The translations under genes and the position numbers were made by a program. Below are positions 44,677 through 57,580 of a stretch of DNA of 64,000 nt, piece after piece. The DNA lies in NCBI GenBank assembly GCA_003116875.1, contig BCKT01000006.1, forward strand, positions 930,001 through 994,000. Reading direction: 5' to 3'. The stretch is from Takashimella koratensis. Taxonomy: Eukaryota; Basidiomycota; Tremellomycetes; Trichosporonales; Tetragoniomycetaceae. Under the pieces are notes generated by a model that saw nothing but the letters and a program-made list of their open reading frames with translations, had not been told where the DNA came from and did not search any database. Position 1 is the stretch's first letter; each line of letters begins with the position of its first letter.

Positions 44677-46341
44677 CTACAGCTTACTCTCCCTCTTCCC
44701 CGCAGCCTTCTCCTGGCGGACGCGCACCACCGCCTTCCCCCACGTCATCCTCCCTTCCAAATCCTCTAGTCCATTAGCTACCTGGTCCAGCCCTTCATAA
44801 AGTGGTTCGAATACCTGCGGGACGAGTTTCCCCGACTCGAGAAGCTGGAGAACGTCTTGGATCACTTGACGGGCTCGAGGTGGGTCTTTGCCTGATTTCG
44901 TCGTGATCAGCGTCAGGCATAGGAAGTGAATGATAGCAGGTCGGTTCGAGGTGGAATCGCAAGTGAACATGAAATGACTCACTAGCCGTCGCTCCCCAGA
45001 ACAAGCCCGTCACCGCGACGTTCTTCAACAACAGCAGATTCGCAGGAACCTGGATAGGTCAGCATACCTGGCCGAACACCATAGAGTCTTCGAATTCTCG
45101 ACGATGAGCGTCTAGGGGCACTCACTTTCTCTATTGAACCCGCTGCGAACCCGACGACGACGAGGCGGGCGTTCCATGCGACGCATTTGAGACTGGGGAT
45201 GATCATACCTGCACAGTCGATCAACACGGACACCGACCGCGCTGGTCGACCGTTGACCTGTACTCCCGTGATCACTCACCCACTGGGTCAAAGACGACAT
45301 CGACCCCTTTCCCTCTGGTAATCTTCATAACCTCTTTCTACTCGCCACCAAACATCAGGTCTCCACTCAAGACTTGCCTATCCTGACTCACTTGCCAGTC
45401 TGGTTTCCCATAATCTACCGCCGCATCTGCCCCGCCCCGGCTCAAGCAGACTTTTCGTTTCTCCTCCGACCCAGCTGTAGCGATGACTTTACACCCTAGC
45501 ACTACAGACCTGGTTCAGCTCTTCTCTGATCGCTTGTACCCTCTCGCACACTTACGCTTGGCAATTTGACACGCGGCGAGACCAACGCCTCCAGCTCCAG
45601 CATGTACCAGTACCCACTCTCCCTTTTTCACCCCAGCTCTCCCCACCAGCCCCTCGTAGCTAGTCGGTATCGTCCTGAATCTCGTCAACAATAGCTCTCC
45701 TTTGACCTGTCACCACTCCCTACCACCACCTCGTGTGACTCACAACGCAACCCCAGCGCCTTGCTCGTAGCTCAACGATTCGGGAAGTGGTAAAAGCTGT
45801 TCCGCCTTGACCGCAATCACCTCCGCATACGCGCCCTGTCCAAACCCCAAAACCCGATCTAACCGCCGAATCGAGACACATCAGCTCCAGCAAGTTTCTC
45901 TCGCCACTCTCTCTCACCGCCAGGCTTGTATTTGCACCCAGGGGGGATCGGGGAGTGTTCGCTTATCTTCCCTGCAAACTCGGCGCCGAGGACGAAAGGT
46001 AATGGCGGTTGAGCTGACCCAGGTCATTAGCAACACAACGATTGTCCCCGGCTCTACTTACACTGGTACTTGCCCTGCGCCATCAAGATACTGTCACACA
46101 GCGTCAGGAGGGTTCAATCACTGATTAGGGTAGCTTGCAAGACCCACTCGAAAAAGTTTAAACCAGCAGCATAGACATCGACGAGGACTTCTCCCTCCCG
46201 AGGTGTAGGAACCGGTACGTCGCCCAATCTGCTCGAGGTGGTAAGCGAGGCTGAACGCTGGCCTCGATTGCGCTGCAGGTGACAAACTCACATGGAGATC
46301 TTGCTTGGATGCTGGTGCTTCTTGACTTGAAATGCGCGCAT
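44677..46341 (-). CDS. Quinone-oxidoreductase-like MDR dehydrogenase
   Basis: Medium-chain dehydrogenase/reductase of the NADPH:quinone oxidoreductase group (zinc-free). Many small exons. Start at 46341 (MRAFQVKKHQHPSK) with the family opening, then VPVPTPREGEVLVDVYAAGLN, FVLGAEFAGKISE, GCKYKPGGERVLGFG, SYEQGAGVA, the nucleotide loop VLVHAGAGGVGLAACQ, GKGVDVVFDPVG, NARLVVVGFAAGSIE, LFWGATA, and the C-terminal GRMTWGKAVVRVRQEKAAG. The pattern fits a soluble NADPH enzyme that reduces quinones or enoyl compounds. Intron borders between 45300 and 45740 are read with less certainty because several exons are very short. No neighbour suggests a pathway. Confidence 0.83.
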
Positions 46342-46741
46342 GATGTTGTTGGGATGTGACGATGGACAAGTGGTGCTTAGTTGCCGGTATAGGCGGTCGC
46401 CCGGCGATATTGCCAATGTTCATTCTCTCCGCTTTCGCTGCCATTAACAAGCTCTTGTGTAACGATAGAATACATCATCCCAATCAACATGCTCGCGCTC
46501 GGGTCAGGTACTGGAGGTAGGTAAAAGGGTAGGGGACTAAACACGAAAGCGAAAGCGAAGCAGATCAGTGCCAGACCCAAAGTGGCTAGTGAGGGTATGG
46601 AAAGGAGAAATGAAGACGAAACGAAGAGGGAGTAACGAAAGAAGAAAGGGAGCGTGGGGTATGTAAAATGCAGTCTCTGTATACAAACGTCTGAATCTGG
46701 GGGTTGTGCTCGTCATGTCTCGTCTAAACTTGACACTCCCT

Positions 46742-49700
46742 CTCAAGGTCCAGTAGCCGCTGGGATCTGTTGCGACAACGGCGACGCACCAACCGCACCT
46801 CCTTTCTTCCCTCGTCGGCCGAGCAGTGTCGCATCGCCAATGTTCAACTCAAACCCAGTCTTGGCAGCCCCGCCACCACGACCGCGGTCACGCTGACCTG
46901 CCCGACCGTCGTAAAGTACCGCCTCGGCCTCGCGGCGATTCGCACCACCCCGCCCGACATAATGCTGTACTGGTGCGTCCTTGACGCCCGACGCGGCGTT
47001 GGCGGCAGCCCGAGCGCGGTGCTCGTCGATTTGCCGAGCGACGGCTTCACCGTGTTTACGCCGTGCCTCTTCAACCTGCGACCGCTCGTCCTCTTCCTCG
47101 TCGTCCTCGTTGAGACCCTGGAGGAAACCCCGAGTCCCCGCGCCGCCAGGTCCGTTGTAAGCGCGTCGTCGTGCGCCTTCCTCCTCCATACGATGCACAG
47201 CGTAGGTGACATCGAACGCCTCCTTGAGCGCACCGACACCCGGTGACCGTCCTTCGCGGTTTCCAGCGCGAATAGACGCAAGGAGGGGTGAGTCGAGCGG
47301 AGCGTTCGCAGACAAGTTGGCGACCCGAGGGGTTGGTGCAGGCGCCGCAGAGGGGGCCTCCTTGATCCATGGGTGGGCAAGGAACTCGTCGATCGTGTAT
47401 CGCTGCGCTGGGTCGACGCAGAGAAGGTGCGTGATGAGGTCTTTGGCCGACGCGGAGATGTCATCCCACCAGGGGCTCAGAAAAGTGTAGTATCCCCGAG
47501 CGACCTTTTCCGTCAAGACGTTGATACTCTCATCGTAGAACGCTACGAGGTTAGCTGTGGCTACGGAACACCACTCACGAGGGAAACCACAGAGCAAAGT
47601 GTACAAAACACAGCCCATTGCCCACATGTCAACCGACTTGCTATACCGCTCGTCCTTGACAATCTCGGGCGCGGTGTATCCGACAGTTCCACACGGGGTC
47701 ATGGTCTGCTCGTCCCAGACAATCTTTGACAGACCAAAGTCGGCAATCTTGACACGGCCGATCCCACCGCCACCGACGCCGGGCCGGAACTCGCCCTCGT
47801 CCTCCTTCTCCTCGTCGTAAGGGCGGTGGATAGGCTGGGTGGAAGGTACGATCGGGATGCGCTCGAACAACAGGTTCTCGGGTTTGATGTCACTGTGTCT
47901 CAGCAAAGCTCTCTTCGTCTACTCACCGGTGCACGACACCACGCTCCTCGTGGAGGTAACGGATACCCTCTGCGACTTGGGTGATAACATGGCGAGAGAG
48001 CGACTCGGAAAAGTAGGTGAGCTTGACGATCTGGTGGAACAATTCTCCGCCCTCCATCACTGATTATTAGCGGCTGCAACGGTCGTCAGCACTCACACTC
48101 AAGGACGAGGAAGTAGTGCTCGTCGCTCTCGAAGAAGCCGTAGAGCCGAACGACTCCAGGGTGGTCGATACCACGCATGATCTGAACCTCTTTGAGGATG
48201 TTGGCACGCTGCAAGTGGTTAGCCGACACGACCGCCAACAAGGGCACCTGGGGCCAGGACGGAATGGCTATATAACCGCAAGAGCGAGCTCGCGGGGCCA
48301 GTGGGTGGAAGTGGAATGGGGTACCAACCTCGGTGACACGGGGCCTCTTCTTAAAGTTGGCGTTGAGGTGCTTGTTACCAGTCTGTTGTCCGGCGCGCCG
48401 CGTCAGTCCGTCTGTTCTCTTCCCTCCCGTGCGTCCCGAGGAGATTTTCCGAGGTCAAAGGGGGTAGAGGAGGTTTTGCACAAGTGTAGGGAGGAGACGA
48501 TCTCTTCACCTTGATCCCAGCCTGGCCAGGGCGTGGGAGGTGAAGAGGGTCGTAAGGAAGTGTACAAAAGATACAATGACCCCAGGATCTCCTCGAAACA
48601 CGGTCTGAATCTTACCTGGGACGAGTTCAACTCGTACTTGCGGACGACCTTGACGGCGACTTTTCGACCTGTTGCCTTCTCCACCGCTTTGTAGACGTTG
48701 GAGAAGGCACCGTCGCCCATCTTTTCCACTAGTTGGTACGCCTCGAGTCCCTGCGACAGTCAGTACTCGCATCTTGCCGCCACGCACCTCGTAAACGGGC
48801 ATGCGCTCGCCGTGAGCCTTCTCCTCCGCCACAATCTTCTCCGCCTCCTCTCGGAAGTTTGGAGATACCATCGGACCGTTGCTCGAGGCTGGCTGGGCTG
48901 CTACGTGACGTCAGATAGGTACATGAAAGGGCCCATGTCGACTCACCTTGTCCGGGGACCAATCCTTGACCTGGAACCTCGGTGTTGTAATACGCCTGAG
49001 CTTGTTGCGACTGTGATTGAGACGAAGCTTGTGCTGGCGTATGTTGCGCTTTGCCGGAGCGCTGTCGGCTCGAATCAACCTGGGGTTGGTTCGGCGCGGA
49101 CGAGTTGGCGTGCTTGCCGTGGCGGAGGATCTCTAGTGAGTCGGTATGTGCAATGGCGGGGAAGCCGGCATTTGATGACAGACGAGAGGGGAAGGGTTTT
49201 GGTATGGGGATGGGTCGAGATTTCGGTGGGCGGGTAGGAAAGGGGGAAATAGGAGTCAGCGATAAGGCTCCGATGCTGGTCTGCCATGATGGGACACGGA
49301 TGGGGGAGAGGGGACGAGGAGGGCTGGGTGAAAAGTAGGTGAAGGAGGAGGACGATGAGATGACAAGGTTGGCGGGACTGGGCATGGTATGGGTGGCATG
49401 GAGGCAGGTGGGGAGAAAGTAGACGACGTGGGTACGATTGATAAAGAGAGGCCTTGAGCCAGAGGTGATGGCCAGAGTAGCCTCAAACGCGGTGATGAGA
49501 TGACGCCACGACGAGAGCAAACCGTCTGGCCGCATGGGGTGGAGCACAGCAGTGAACGGAAGTCAGAGGGTCCTTTGAAACCAAAATCCAGCGCTCGGGT
49601 TTAGACCCCACCAAACGCTGAACGTCATGCGCCATTTGGCGAAAGGATGGATGGGCGTGACCGAATTGGAGCATGATTGCACCAGGAAGCCATCGCCAGT

Positions 49701-50073
49701 ACTCACGTTTGAAACTGTTCAACATTTGGTCTTCGAGATTTGCGTTTTCGAGACGGTGAAGAGCGAGACGATAGGCTTCGTCTGGGTGTTTAGCCGTTGC
49801 TAGACTAAGATGCGTTGCTTGACGGTGGGGGAGATGGGCTGAAGTCGATGCCTGAGAGGATGCAGCCGACGATCGGTTGGAAGACGTGGCAGAGTGGTCG
49901 TCTGGGTTTGTGCTGCGAAGATGCAGTTGTCTCGATCGTAAGGAACTGCTAGGAGATGGATCCGCACTCTGAAACGGATCGGAGAGGGGTACGAGCGAAG
50001 AGATGGATCGTGGTGTCGAGTAGGAACGGGAGGATGGCGTTGGAGGTGTATTGAGCGTGCTGACAAATGTCAC
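46742..50073 (-). CDS. Rck2/Srk1-type protein kinase (MAPK-activated)
   Basis: Ser/Thr kinase of the CaMK-like Rck1/Rck2/Srk1 group, which acts downstream of Hog1/Sty1. The stop is at 46743. The kinase domain is complete after splicing: MGDGAFSNVYKA, VAVKVVRKY, VVHRDIKPENLLF, the acidic insert DEEKEDEGEF with [50 protein letters not shown] (joined over an intron) and FLSPWWDDIS. The C-terminal extension has EARRKHGEAVARQIDEHRAR, typical of the group. Upstream exons include QILRHGKHANSS, joined by a 574-nt intron (49133-49706) to a Ser/Pro-rich N-terminal exon (49707 to about 50073). I could not find the start codon of that exon, so the 5' boundary is provisional and one more upstream exon is likely. 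Confidence 0.82.
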
Positions 50074-51632
50074 AGGGTGGGTGATGGGTGAGACGGAAGA
50101 CGAAATATTGACTGGATGAAAAGCTTGAAAGCGTCAAGCCCGCAGATGGTTGTGACCTGGCGGCGGTGGTGTTGGTGACGACAAAGCGATGAAGTCATGA
50201 ACAATGTCCGTTGACGATGCGATCCAGGGGTGAGAGTGGATTAGAAATCGTGGGAGACGGCGGAGGGGTTGTAGATGGGCCATAAAAGGATTGCAAATGA
50301 CATCAGTTATGCACTGTGGGCCCGAGACGGAGGGGAGCGAGGGAAGAGGGGGGGGGGGGGGGTTGAGGGAGCAGCGGGGTGAGAGGCACGTTACGAAAAC
50401 CGCCCTTTAATTCCCAGGGACCGAGGCAAAGTAGGTTGGTAGGTTACTCACAGACGCTGGGTCAAGTCGAATGAAGAGGACGGCTTGGAACAATTGTCTC
50501 GACGGTGAACGATGGATGCAGTGGGTGTTAATTGGGTTGGATCACGTTGTCGAGAGGGTAGAGATGATGTGGACAAGTGAAAGAACCGTTGGGGGTGGGA
50601 GAAGGCTTGATGCCGCCGGAGGAGAATCGGGGAACGAGGGATTGGATTGGTAATAAATGTGAATAGGCGAACGCGTCGGGGGTTCCCACGTTTAGGGATG
50701 AAGCGACAGTGAGGGTGAAGAAGCGTGTAGCGTGCGAGGATGGTGGGCCGTCGTGTTGTCGTGAATGGGATCTGGATAGAGGATGGAGTGGGTTGGGAGT
50801 GGGAGTGGTGGTGGTGGTGGTGGTGGTGGTGGTGGGTAAGAATGAGAAAAGATAAATGAGAAATGGGCTGTGGGCTGTGGGCTGGGGCTATGAGAGATGA
50901 CGATGAAAGGAAGGGGGAGGGATGATGGCAGTGACGATGACGACGATCAGGAAACTCAAGTACCACCGACCGGTCGAGGCAGGTGCATGCCAGGTCTAGT
51001 TGCTGGATGCAGATTGCAGGATGCTGCGTCGTCGAGAGCCAGGGAAGGGACACGCCGTACCGTGAGCCCAACTGGTCCTTGCTGGCTGAGGAGACGGTTC
51101 CTGCCCCCGCCGCGTCCACGGCCAAATCCCAGCCCGCAAATACTTCCGTCCGTGGCGTTGCCAATGAGCGAATCCTTCTTCTGACGTCATGGATAACCCC
51201 GACCTCCTCGTATGTGGCGTTCATGTGGCGTCGCCCACTGTTCCCGGTCACCACTGCGCCCTTCTCCCTCCTCTCCCTCTGTTCCCGCGCAGCCGCGGCC
51301 TGCTCTCACCCGACCCCTACGCTGATCAGCACTTCCGGCCGCACGGCTCACCCCCGCCCGACGAGACGACACCGTCCTCAGACCATATCAGTTGTCACCT
51401 CGATCACGTCTCGAGCCACTCGCTTCTTTCGTGATGCTTAATCCTTGGTCCGGTTCGACCTCCCCTCCGCATCGATCTGTGTCGATTCAAAGAAACAGTT
51501 TAGACCCAGGCTCCAACGTCACATGTCCTCAGCTCCACCTGGCATGCAGATCGACCCTACATCACTCTACATCATATCTACATCATCCCTCCCCATGCTA
51601 TCTGATACAACCCTACTATCCTACACGCTCTA
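50074..51632. other. Long upstream region of kinase with simple repeats
   Basis: No supported gene. Probably holds the 5' leader and first exon of the kinase gene: a consensus donor GTGAGT on the minus strand lies near 50453. Also contains a 15-G run (50348-50362) and a GGT/TGG trinucleotide repeat (50805-50835, reading poly-His on the minus strand), and ends with the C-rich 3' flank of the next gene. Confidence 0.6.
50805..50835. repeat. GGT trinucleotide repeat
   Basis: Ten uninterrupted GGT units on the plus strand within the kinase upstream region. Confidence 0.9.
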
Positions 51633-53905
51633 CTAACTCGCCTCCACCTGCCTGACCAGCTTGATCGACGTTGCCAGCGCGACCGCCTGCGCGAGCTTGT
51701 CGCCACATGCCTGGCCAGCACGATGCCGCGTCACATACCTATACATCTCCTGCATCATCCCTGTCCACTCTTCCCCTCGGACGACATGCACCAGGCTCTT
51801 CCGCATAGGATCCGTCTCCTCCTCAGTCGGCACAGTTGCCAATTCGTTCAACCGCATATCGAGGTCTGCAGCTGCTGCTGCGGCCGACACCGCCGCGTCC
51901 AGCGCCGCTGCATCTTCAACCGTGGGCAGCGGCTCGATCGTCGCTGGAGGTTCCAATCCCAAGAGGTCGGTCGCGATACTGGCAATGTCGTAGAGCTTCT
52001 CCACGAACCCCGTCCCGTGGCTGTCCATCGCCGCTGGGCTGAGCCGTTTACATATCGCCAAAGTCGTGCTCGCCACATCAACGACGTAGTCGACAGACAG
52101 CTGTGAGTGAAGCTTACGCTTGTCGACGCACCCTGGTGCTGCAGCGGCTGCAGCTGCCTCGCCGACGAACCCATGGGCCGCGGCGATACGCCACAGGCGG
52201 TTTCGCAGCCACTGCCAAGTGACGAGCAGATCTGCTTTTTGGCTCTCGGACAAACCCGCCAGCTCGGTCTCGTTTCCAAACACGTCGGCGGCCGATCCGC
52301 TCAGCGCAGAGAGGATATGATTGGCCCGCTTGGCGGTGAGCTTGCATGTGGCCGGGGTGCAACCTGCCCAGCAAACGAGAATATCTTGATCGATGTAGGA
52401 GAAGACACGGGCGAGAAGGGACAGAGATGAAGGTTGTGCCACTTGGGCCTCGGGAACGAGTCGAGGGATGGAAATGGGGCCTCGGAAGACGATAGATCCG
52501 GATCGCTGCAAGGCATAGGCACTATCGAATCAGCAAGAGTCAAGTCTGAGCTTACCGCTCGGTGACTGCTAGAACCCAGTACATCCTGACTCGACGTCCG
52601 ACCTCTTCCGAGTCGAGACCGGCGTAAGAGGTTGTATCCCCCAGCCTCATATTCTGACCGAGCACGACGCTCTCGATGAGCCTCATCCGGGCGCCACCTG
52701 CATGCCCTAGCTCAAACAGGGCGCCAAACATGAGGTAGCTCGCAAGGACGTCCTCTACCGTCGGGGCGGATCCAAAAGACCACCCTCGTAACCGCGTCGC
52801 TTCGTCAAGCAGCGCCGTCGCCTGTCTGTATTTTGTCGCGTGCAGTGCCAAATCAGGTTCTCGTGGGTGAACGAGCGCGAGCGCTGCCATGCAGAGGACG
52901 AGAGTGGCAAAAGAGTGTGAGAGGCCAGTGTAGAGCCGAGGGTAGATGTAAGATTGAGGGATGACTGGGATCATTGGGTAGACCGAGGTGAAGAATGCAG
53001 AGAGGGCAGGGAGGATGAGAGTTTCGAGTGTGAGCACGAGCAAGGGAGACGGGGTGGACGAAGATTGAGAAGGGAGAGGGAAGAGACTGGGTTCAGGGAA
53101 GGCGGGTTGGGGTGGGAATGGCACGAAGGGGGATTGTAAGAACCCAAAGGACGAAGGGAGGTGGATATCGTAGTTTGGCATGGTGGAGAATATGTTTGAG
53201 GACGAGTTGCGACGAGAGCCTAGTCGGCTTGTAGGTCGTGAAAGCACCATCGCTTGATTGTTCGGGACCGAGTCGGTCTTGTCGGGAGGTGTAGGGTCGG
53301 GATCGATCAGTTGGATGGAACCGGTGGTCAAATCGTTGGATATGCCTGAGCCTATCTCTGCGAGCCAGTCGATCTGTAGCAGCTTGTCGAGACTGAGGGG
53401 AGACTCGAGGTCTGAGATAGCGTCATTGAGAAGTGTTTGTGGCTGGACTGGGGAGGTAATGACGGGTGGGCGGGAAGACGTAGAGTAGGGCTGAGCACCA
53501 ACGCGTGCTCGACCTGTCTTTAGTCTTCTGAGTGATCAGCATGCAGTCTAGTGCGAATTCAAAACTAACCTCGGCGCTGGACCTTTCGGGCGCACGGGGT
53601 TTTTGAAAGAACACGAGACCGAGCCCCGTTGGCATCGAGAGCAAGGTGACTGGCCGTCACACTGTTTCCAGTGAGTAAAGGTCCTGAACTCTTGCTGCAG
53701 AAGAACATGAGGGTCGGTGTGTCCCTTCCCAGCCTACCATGCAGAGGCGAATGGGCAAGCGGCGAGGAGACCCACTCACCTTGACTTTCCGCGCATGACA
53801 CTGGTCGCATGCTCTACCGATAGGCCCTGCCGCTTCATCGTCCATCCCGACTCTGGTCGCACCAATCTCACCACTCTGTCTCGCCGACTCTCCGAGTTGT
53901 CTCAT
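51633..53905 (-). CDS. MalR/AmyR-like Zn2Cys6 transcription factor
   Basis: Exons 53905-53780, 53661-53570, 53527-52556 and 52521-51633 give 692 residues. Splicing over a 118-nt intron rebuilds the zinc cluster ACDQCHARKVKCDGQSPCSRC, then CSFKNPVRPKGP, with spacing C-x2-C-x6-C-x5-C-x2-C-x6-C. The middle carries the fungal regulator domain with LLDEATRLRGWSF, VRMYWVLAVTERAYALQRSG (joined by splicing; the ER-YALQR signature of maltose/starch regulators) and RGPISIPRLVP. A long Ala-rich region and a C-terminal helix follow. The family activates alpha-glucoside or plant-sugar genes. It is divergent from a sugar permease across 867 bp and a GH127 gene follows that, suggesting that it controls both. 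A second ATG at 53845 could be used instead. Confidence 0.85.
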
Positions 53906-54772
53906 CTCCGCTTCGGAAAAGGAAGTCCGGCCCCGTGGGGTGTCGATCAGCTTTCGGGCTCATATACAGAGCGACCGAGCCGGTGTCGAGTACCGAGAGA
54001 CGAATGGCCGAGGTAATGTGTTCACGTTCTGTTCAAGAGTGAGAAAGAGAAATGGACACACTTGTCGAAAATAGAAATCTCATCGGCTGTCTCCAATTGC
54101 CAACGGCAACAACCCTACTATCTGGCTATTGGATCAGGTAAGCGACCAGCAGCGAGGATCATGTGACTCACTTGAGATCAAATTGTTCACCCGCTTGATC
54201 TAGAACCTGGAGTCTCCGGGCCGGGAGTGGCGATCGCGTGGGGCCAAAAGACCGTGGGATCCGGTTAACACTTTGACCCGCCTCGGTGCTACTTGAAAAC
54301 TCTGCTTCACATCTCGGCGGTACCTCCTAACCCACCAAAACGATCACGGAATCCGCTCCTTGTAAAGTGGTTACCGCCGTCTCAGGAGACTTGGGACTTG
54401 GGCCTCCGCTTACTCCTTGGCCGCTGCTAGGGAAGCGGACAGCGCCGACCATCTTCTCCCTCCGTCCCATTCCTCACCTCGGTCGCACAGTACTCGGCGC
54501 AAACAATCTTTGCTTGGTATCCCAAACAAGCGGATAGTCGGATCGAACGAGTGACCGACCGCCGACTTTGTGTTCAGGCTGTTCTACCTCACTCTATCGA
54601 CTCACCTTCACCCGCACGTCATCCACCCTCCACTAGGTACTTCGCATCTCGCCGATCCGAGGTTGATTACTCTGTATCTTATAAGACACTAGTCTGGGGC
54701 TCACGTCGGGTGCCCCATCGCTCCTACTCTCACACCACCCTTCCTCCACACACCCACATTTACCCTGTCACC
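53906..54772. promoter_or_regulatory. Divergent promoter of sugar regulator and permease
   Basis: 867 bp without a coding signal. Contains several CGG/CCG trinucleotides, including near 54420-54580, which could serve Zn2Cys6 binding, and an A/T-rich segment with TTATAAGACA about 95 bases upstream of the permease ATG (near 54677). I can name no exact operator. Confidence 0.45.
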
Positions 54773-57153
54773 ATGGTCGCGACAGTCGCTGTACCTACCG
54801 TCCACCTCGACGGGACCGCCTCGCCCGAGACCCTCGAGCTCGTCCGCCGGGCACAAGAGGCCGACGAGGTCGACCACCACCTTACCATCAAGCAAGCTCT
54901 GAGAAAGTACAAAGCCGCTGTCTTCTGGGCAATGTTCCTGTCCACAGCACTCGTCATGGACGGATACGATTTGGTCGTCATCTCCTCTTTCTACGGGCAG
55001 ACACAGTTCTCTCAACGGTTCGGTGACGTTGGCGAGGGCGCCACCAAGGCTATCTCTGGTGAGACGAGTTCCGGTACAACAAATATACACCCGCTGACAC
55101 CATCCGATGTGGCATGATACAGCCACATGGCAATCCGGTCTCTCCAATGCTTCCCTCTGCGGTCAGATTGTCGGTCTCGCTATCAACGGTTACACCCAGG
55201 ACAAGTTTGGGAACCGCCCGACCATGATGTTCTTCCTCGCCTGGATGGTCGCGGCGATCTTTGTGCCTGTTTTCTGTAGGTTTTTAGTTGAGGTAGGACT
55301 GACGTCGTAGCGAACAGCCTGGGGATGTTGGCGGCCGGCGAAGTGCTCTGCGGTATCGCATGGGGCACCTTCCAGGTAAGCGGAGGCTGGGAAGAGTCTT
55401 TGTCACCCTTGCTTCTGTCTTCACCAACACTGACCAACTGTTAGACCCTCACCACTGCGTACGCCTCCGAGGTCGTTCCTACCGTCGTGAGTAGCTCTTT
55501 TCCCAGCCAACACATGGCTAACACGGACCAGCTCCGACCCTATGTCACCGCCTACGTCTGCATGTGCTGGGGTCTCGGTATCCTCATTTCCTCCGCTGTC
55601 GTCCGTGCTGTCGTCTCCATCGAGGGTGACTGGGGTAAGTTTTTCTCTTCCAATTTCACACCATTCTCACTGTGACCATTAAACCCGGCTGACTCTCCCA
55701 GCCTGGCGCCTTCCCTTTGCTCTTCAGTGGATGTGGCCCGTCCCTCTTTTCATTGGTGTCTACTTTGCTCCCGAATCTCCGTGGAACGCCGTCCGCCGAG
55801 GCGACAATGCCGTCGCTCGTCGGTCCCTCGAGCGTTTGGGTTCAAAAGACGAGACGGCAAAGGACTGGGACGCCAAGCTTGCCTACATCCAGCACACGAC
55901 CGAGCTCGAACGCGCAGAGACCGAGGGAGCAAGCTTCCTCGAGTGCTTCAGGGGTACCAACCTTCGTCGAACCGAGATTGTGAGTAGCTGAGTTGGGAAC
56001 AGGGCGGATGCTAATGACTTACAGAACTGCGTCGTCTGGGCTGCTCAGATTCTCTGCGGGTAGGTTCACTACAGTCTCGGTATGTGATGAAACTTGCTAA
56101 TGTCCTGCAGTAACGCCATCCTCGGCTACGGCGTCGTCTTGTAAGTATCCCCGCGCTCAAACAAACGATATCTCGTCTGACCTAGTAGCCTCGAGCGTGC
56201 TGGCTTCTCCGAGGTTCACGCTTTCGACGTCAACATTTCCCTGTCCGTTTGCTACCTCGTTGGCGGTGTTGTCTCTTGGTTCCGTAAGTCGATCCCTTGC
56301 TGCTTTCACTGACTCTTGCAGTGATGGCACGTATCGGTCGTGCGACCATCTACATGGGCGGTCTCTTGTTCATGTACGTTACTCAATCAAACCTAGACTG
56401 ACATCCTACAGGTTCGTCTGCCTCATCGCCACTGGAGGTCTCGGCTGGGCTAGCCCGGACAACAATGCCGCTTCACTAGCCATCGGTATCCTCCTCGTCG
56501 TTCAGACTTTCTTCAACATGTGCACCATCGGTCCTCTCTGCTACCCCATTGTCGCTGAGACAGTACGTCGGGCTTCTCACTGTCCATCTCAAATGCTGAC
56601 CATGTTGCCACTGCAGCCCTCTGGCCGTCTTAGGTACAAGACCATCGTCATCGGTCGTGTCGTCTACAACCTCACCGGTATCTTCAGCAACTCTGTCACT
56701 CCTCGGATGCTCTCGACGACTGGTGAGTATAAGCCGATACTTCCGGGTCATCCGCTGACGCTTGTCCAGCTTGGAACTGGGGAGCCAAGTCGGGTCTCTT
56801 TTACGCAGGTACCAACTTGCTCTGCCTCATCTGGTGCTGGTTTCGCCTTCCAGAGACTAAGGGTGAGCAGGCACCTTGCTCTGAGATTGTTAGATCCGTG
56901 CTGACCTGTCACCCAGACCGAACTTTCGGCGAGATCGACGTCTTGTTTGAGAACAAGATCCCCGCTCGCAAGTTTAGTAAAACCAAGGCTGACCGTGAGT
57001 GGCACTGGCGCACTGGCATGGTCTCTTTTGGTACATTTTAAGCACTGCTGACTCTGAATTTCTGCAGAATTCGCCCAGTACAACTTGCGATCGGTCAGCA
57101 CCCCGATGGAAGAGGAGAAGAAGAATGAGACCGGCCACTTGGAAGTCGTCTAA
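54773..57153 (+). CDS. Sugar permease, alpha-glucoside:H+ symporter type
   Basis: Twelve-helix MFS sugar porter, closest to the Mal11/Mph2 alpha-glucoside permease branch. Start ATG 54773; the N terminus is hydrophilic with TIKQALRKYKAAVFWAMFLS leading into helix 1 and VMDGYDLVVISSFYG (family GYD motif). After a 64-nt intron come TWQSGLSNASLCGQIVGLAI, DKFGNRPTMMFF (loop 2-3 GR-type motif), TAYASEVVPTVLRPYVTAY, WPVPLFIGVYFAPESPW (PESPR-like), GWASPDNNAASLAIGILLVV, AETPSGRLRYKTIVIGR and RLPETKDRTFGEIDVLF, the conserved PETK sequence. It ends at 57153. Located between a MalR-like regulator and a GH127 glycosidase, so it may carry arabinosides, alpha-glucosides or the released L-arabinose. Confidence 0.88.
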
Positions 57154-57580
57154 GTTTGATTGGAGTCGAATGGTGCGAAGGAGTTGAACCAGCAATGAAG
57201 ACATTTAGTGGCGTTTCTCATCGAGTAGTATCTAGTTTTAGTTTGTAGGAGGAGAGAAGGTGGTGGTAATTCTGTCGTGTGTATGCATTCCACGGTGTAA
57301 ACTGCTTTTCCGCCGGTTCGTTCAACCCAGAGAGAGACGAGATCAGTCTTGGAACCACTCGTCATGACCTCCTGACTTGTGGCAGGGGTTGAGAATGATG
57401 CACTTCGCAGTGGCACAGTAGACTGAGCTGCTGATTTCCTGGTGCTGATTTCCATCTCTTACGTCTTTGGTCGGCTCTCTCAGTTGTCGTCTTCAAATCT
57501 CTCTAGCTTCTCTCCTGGTTTCAGAAAAATGTGATACATTCTCGTCAAACTCAGATACCTGCAAGCCCTTTGCGACCCAT
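57154..57580. other. Convergent 3' flanks, no gene seen
   Basis: 427 bp between the permease stop and the GH127 stop. No coding or RNA signal; presumably 3' UTRs. Confidence 0.55.

Noticed and set aside
50448..51254. 268-codon minus-strand frame with a poly-His run upstream of the kinase
   Set aside because: The run is a GGT repeat and the rest is low complexity. It may be 5' leader or contain the kinase first exon, but I cannot support an independent gene.
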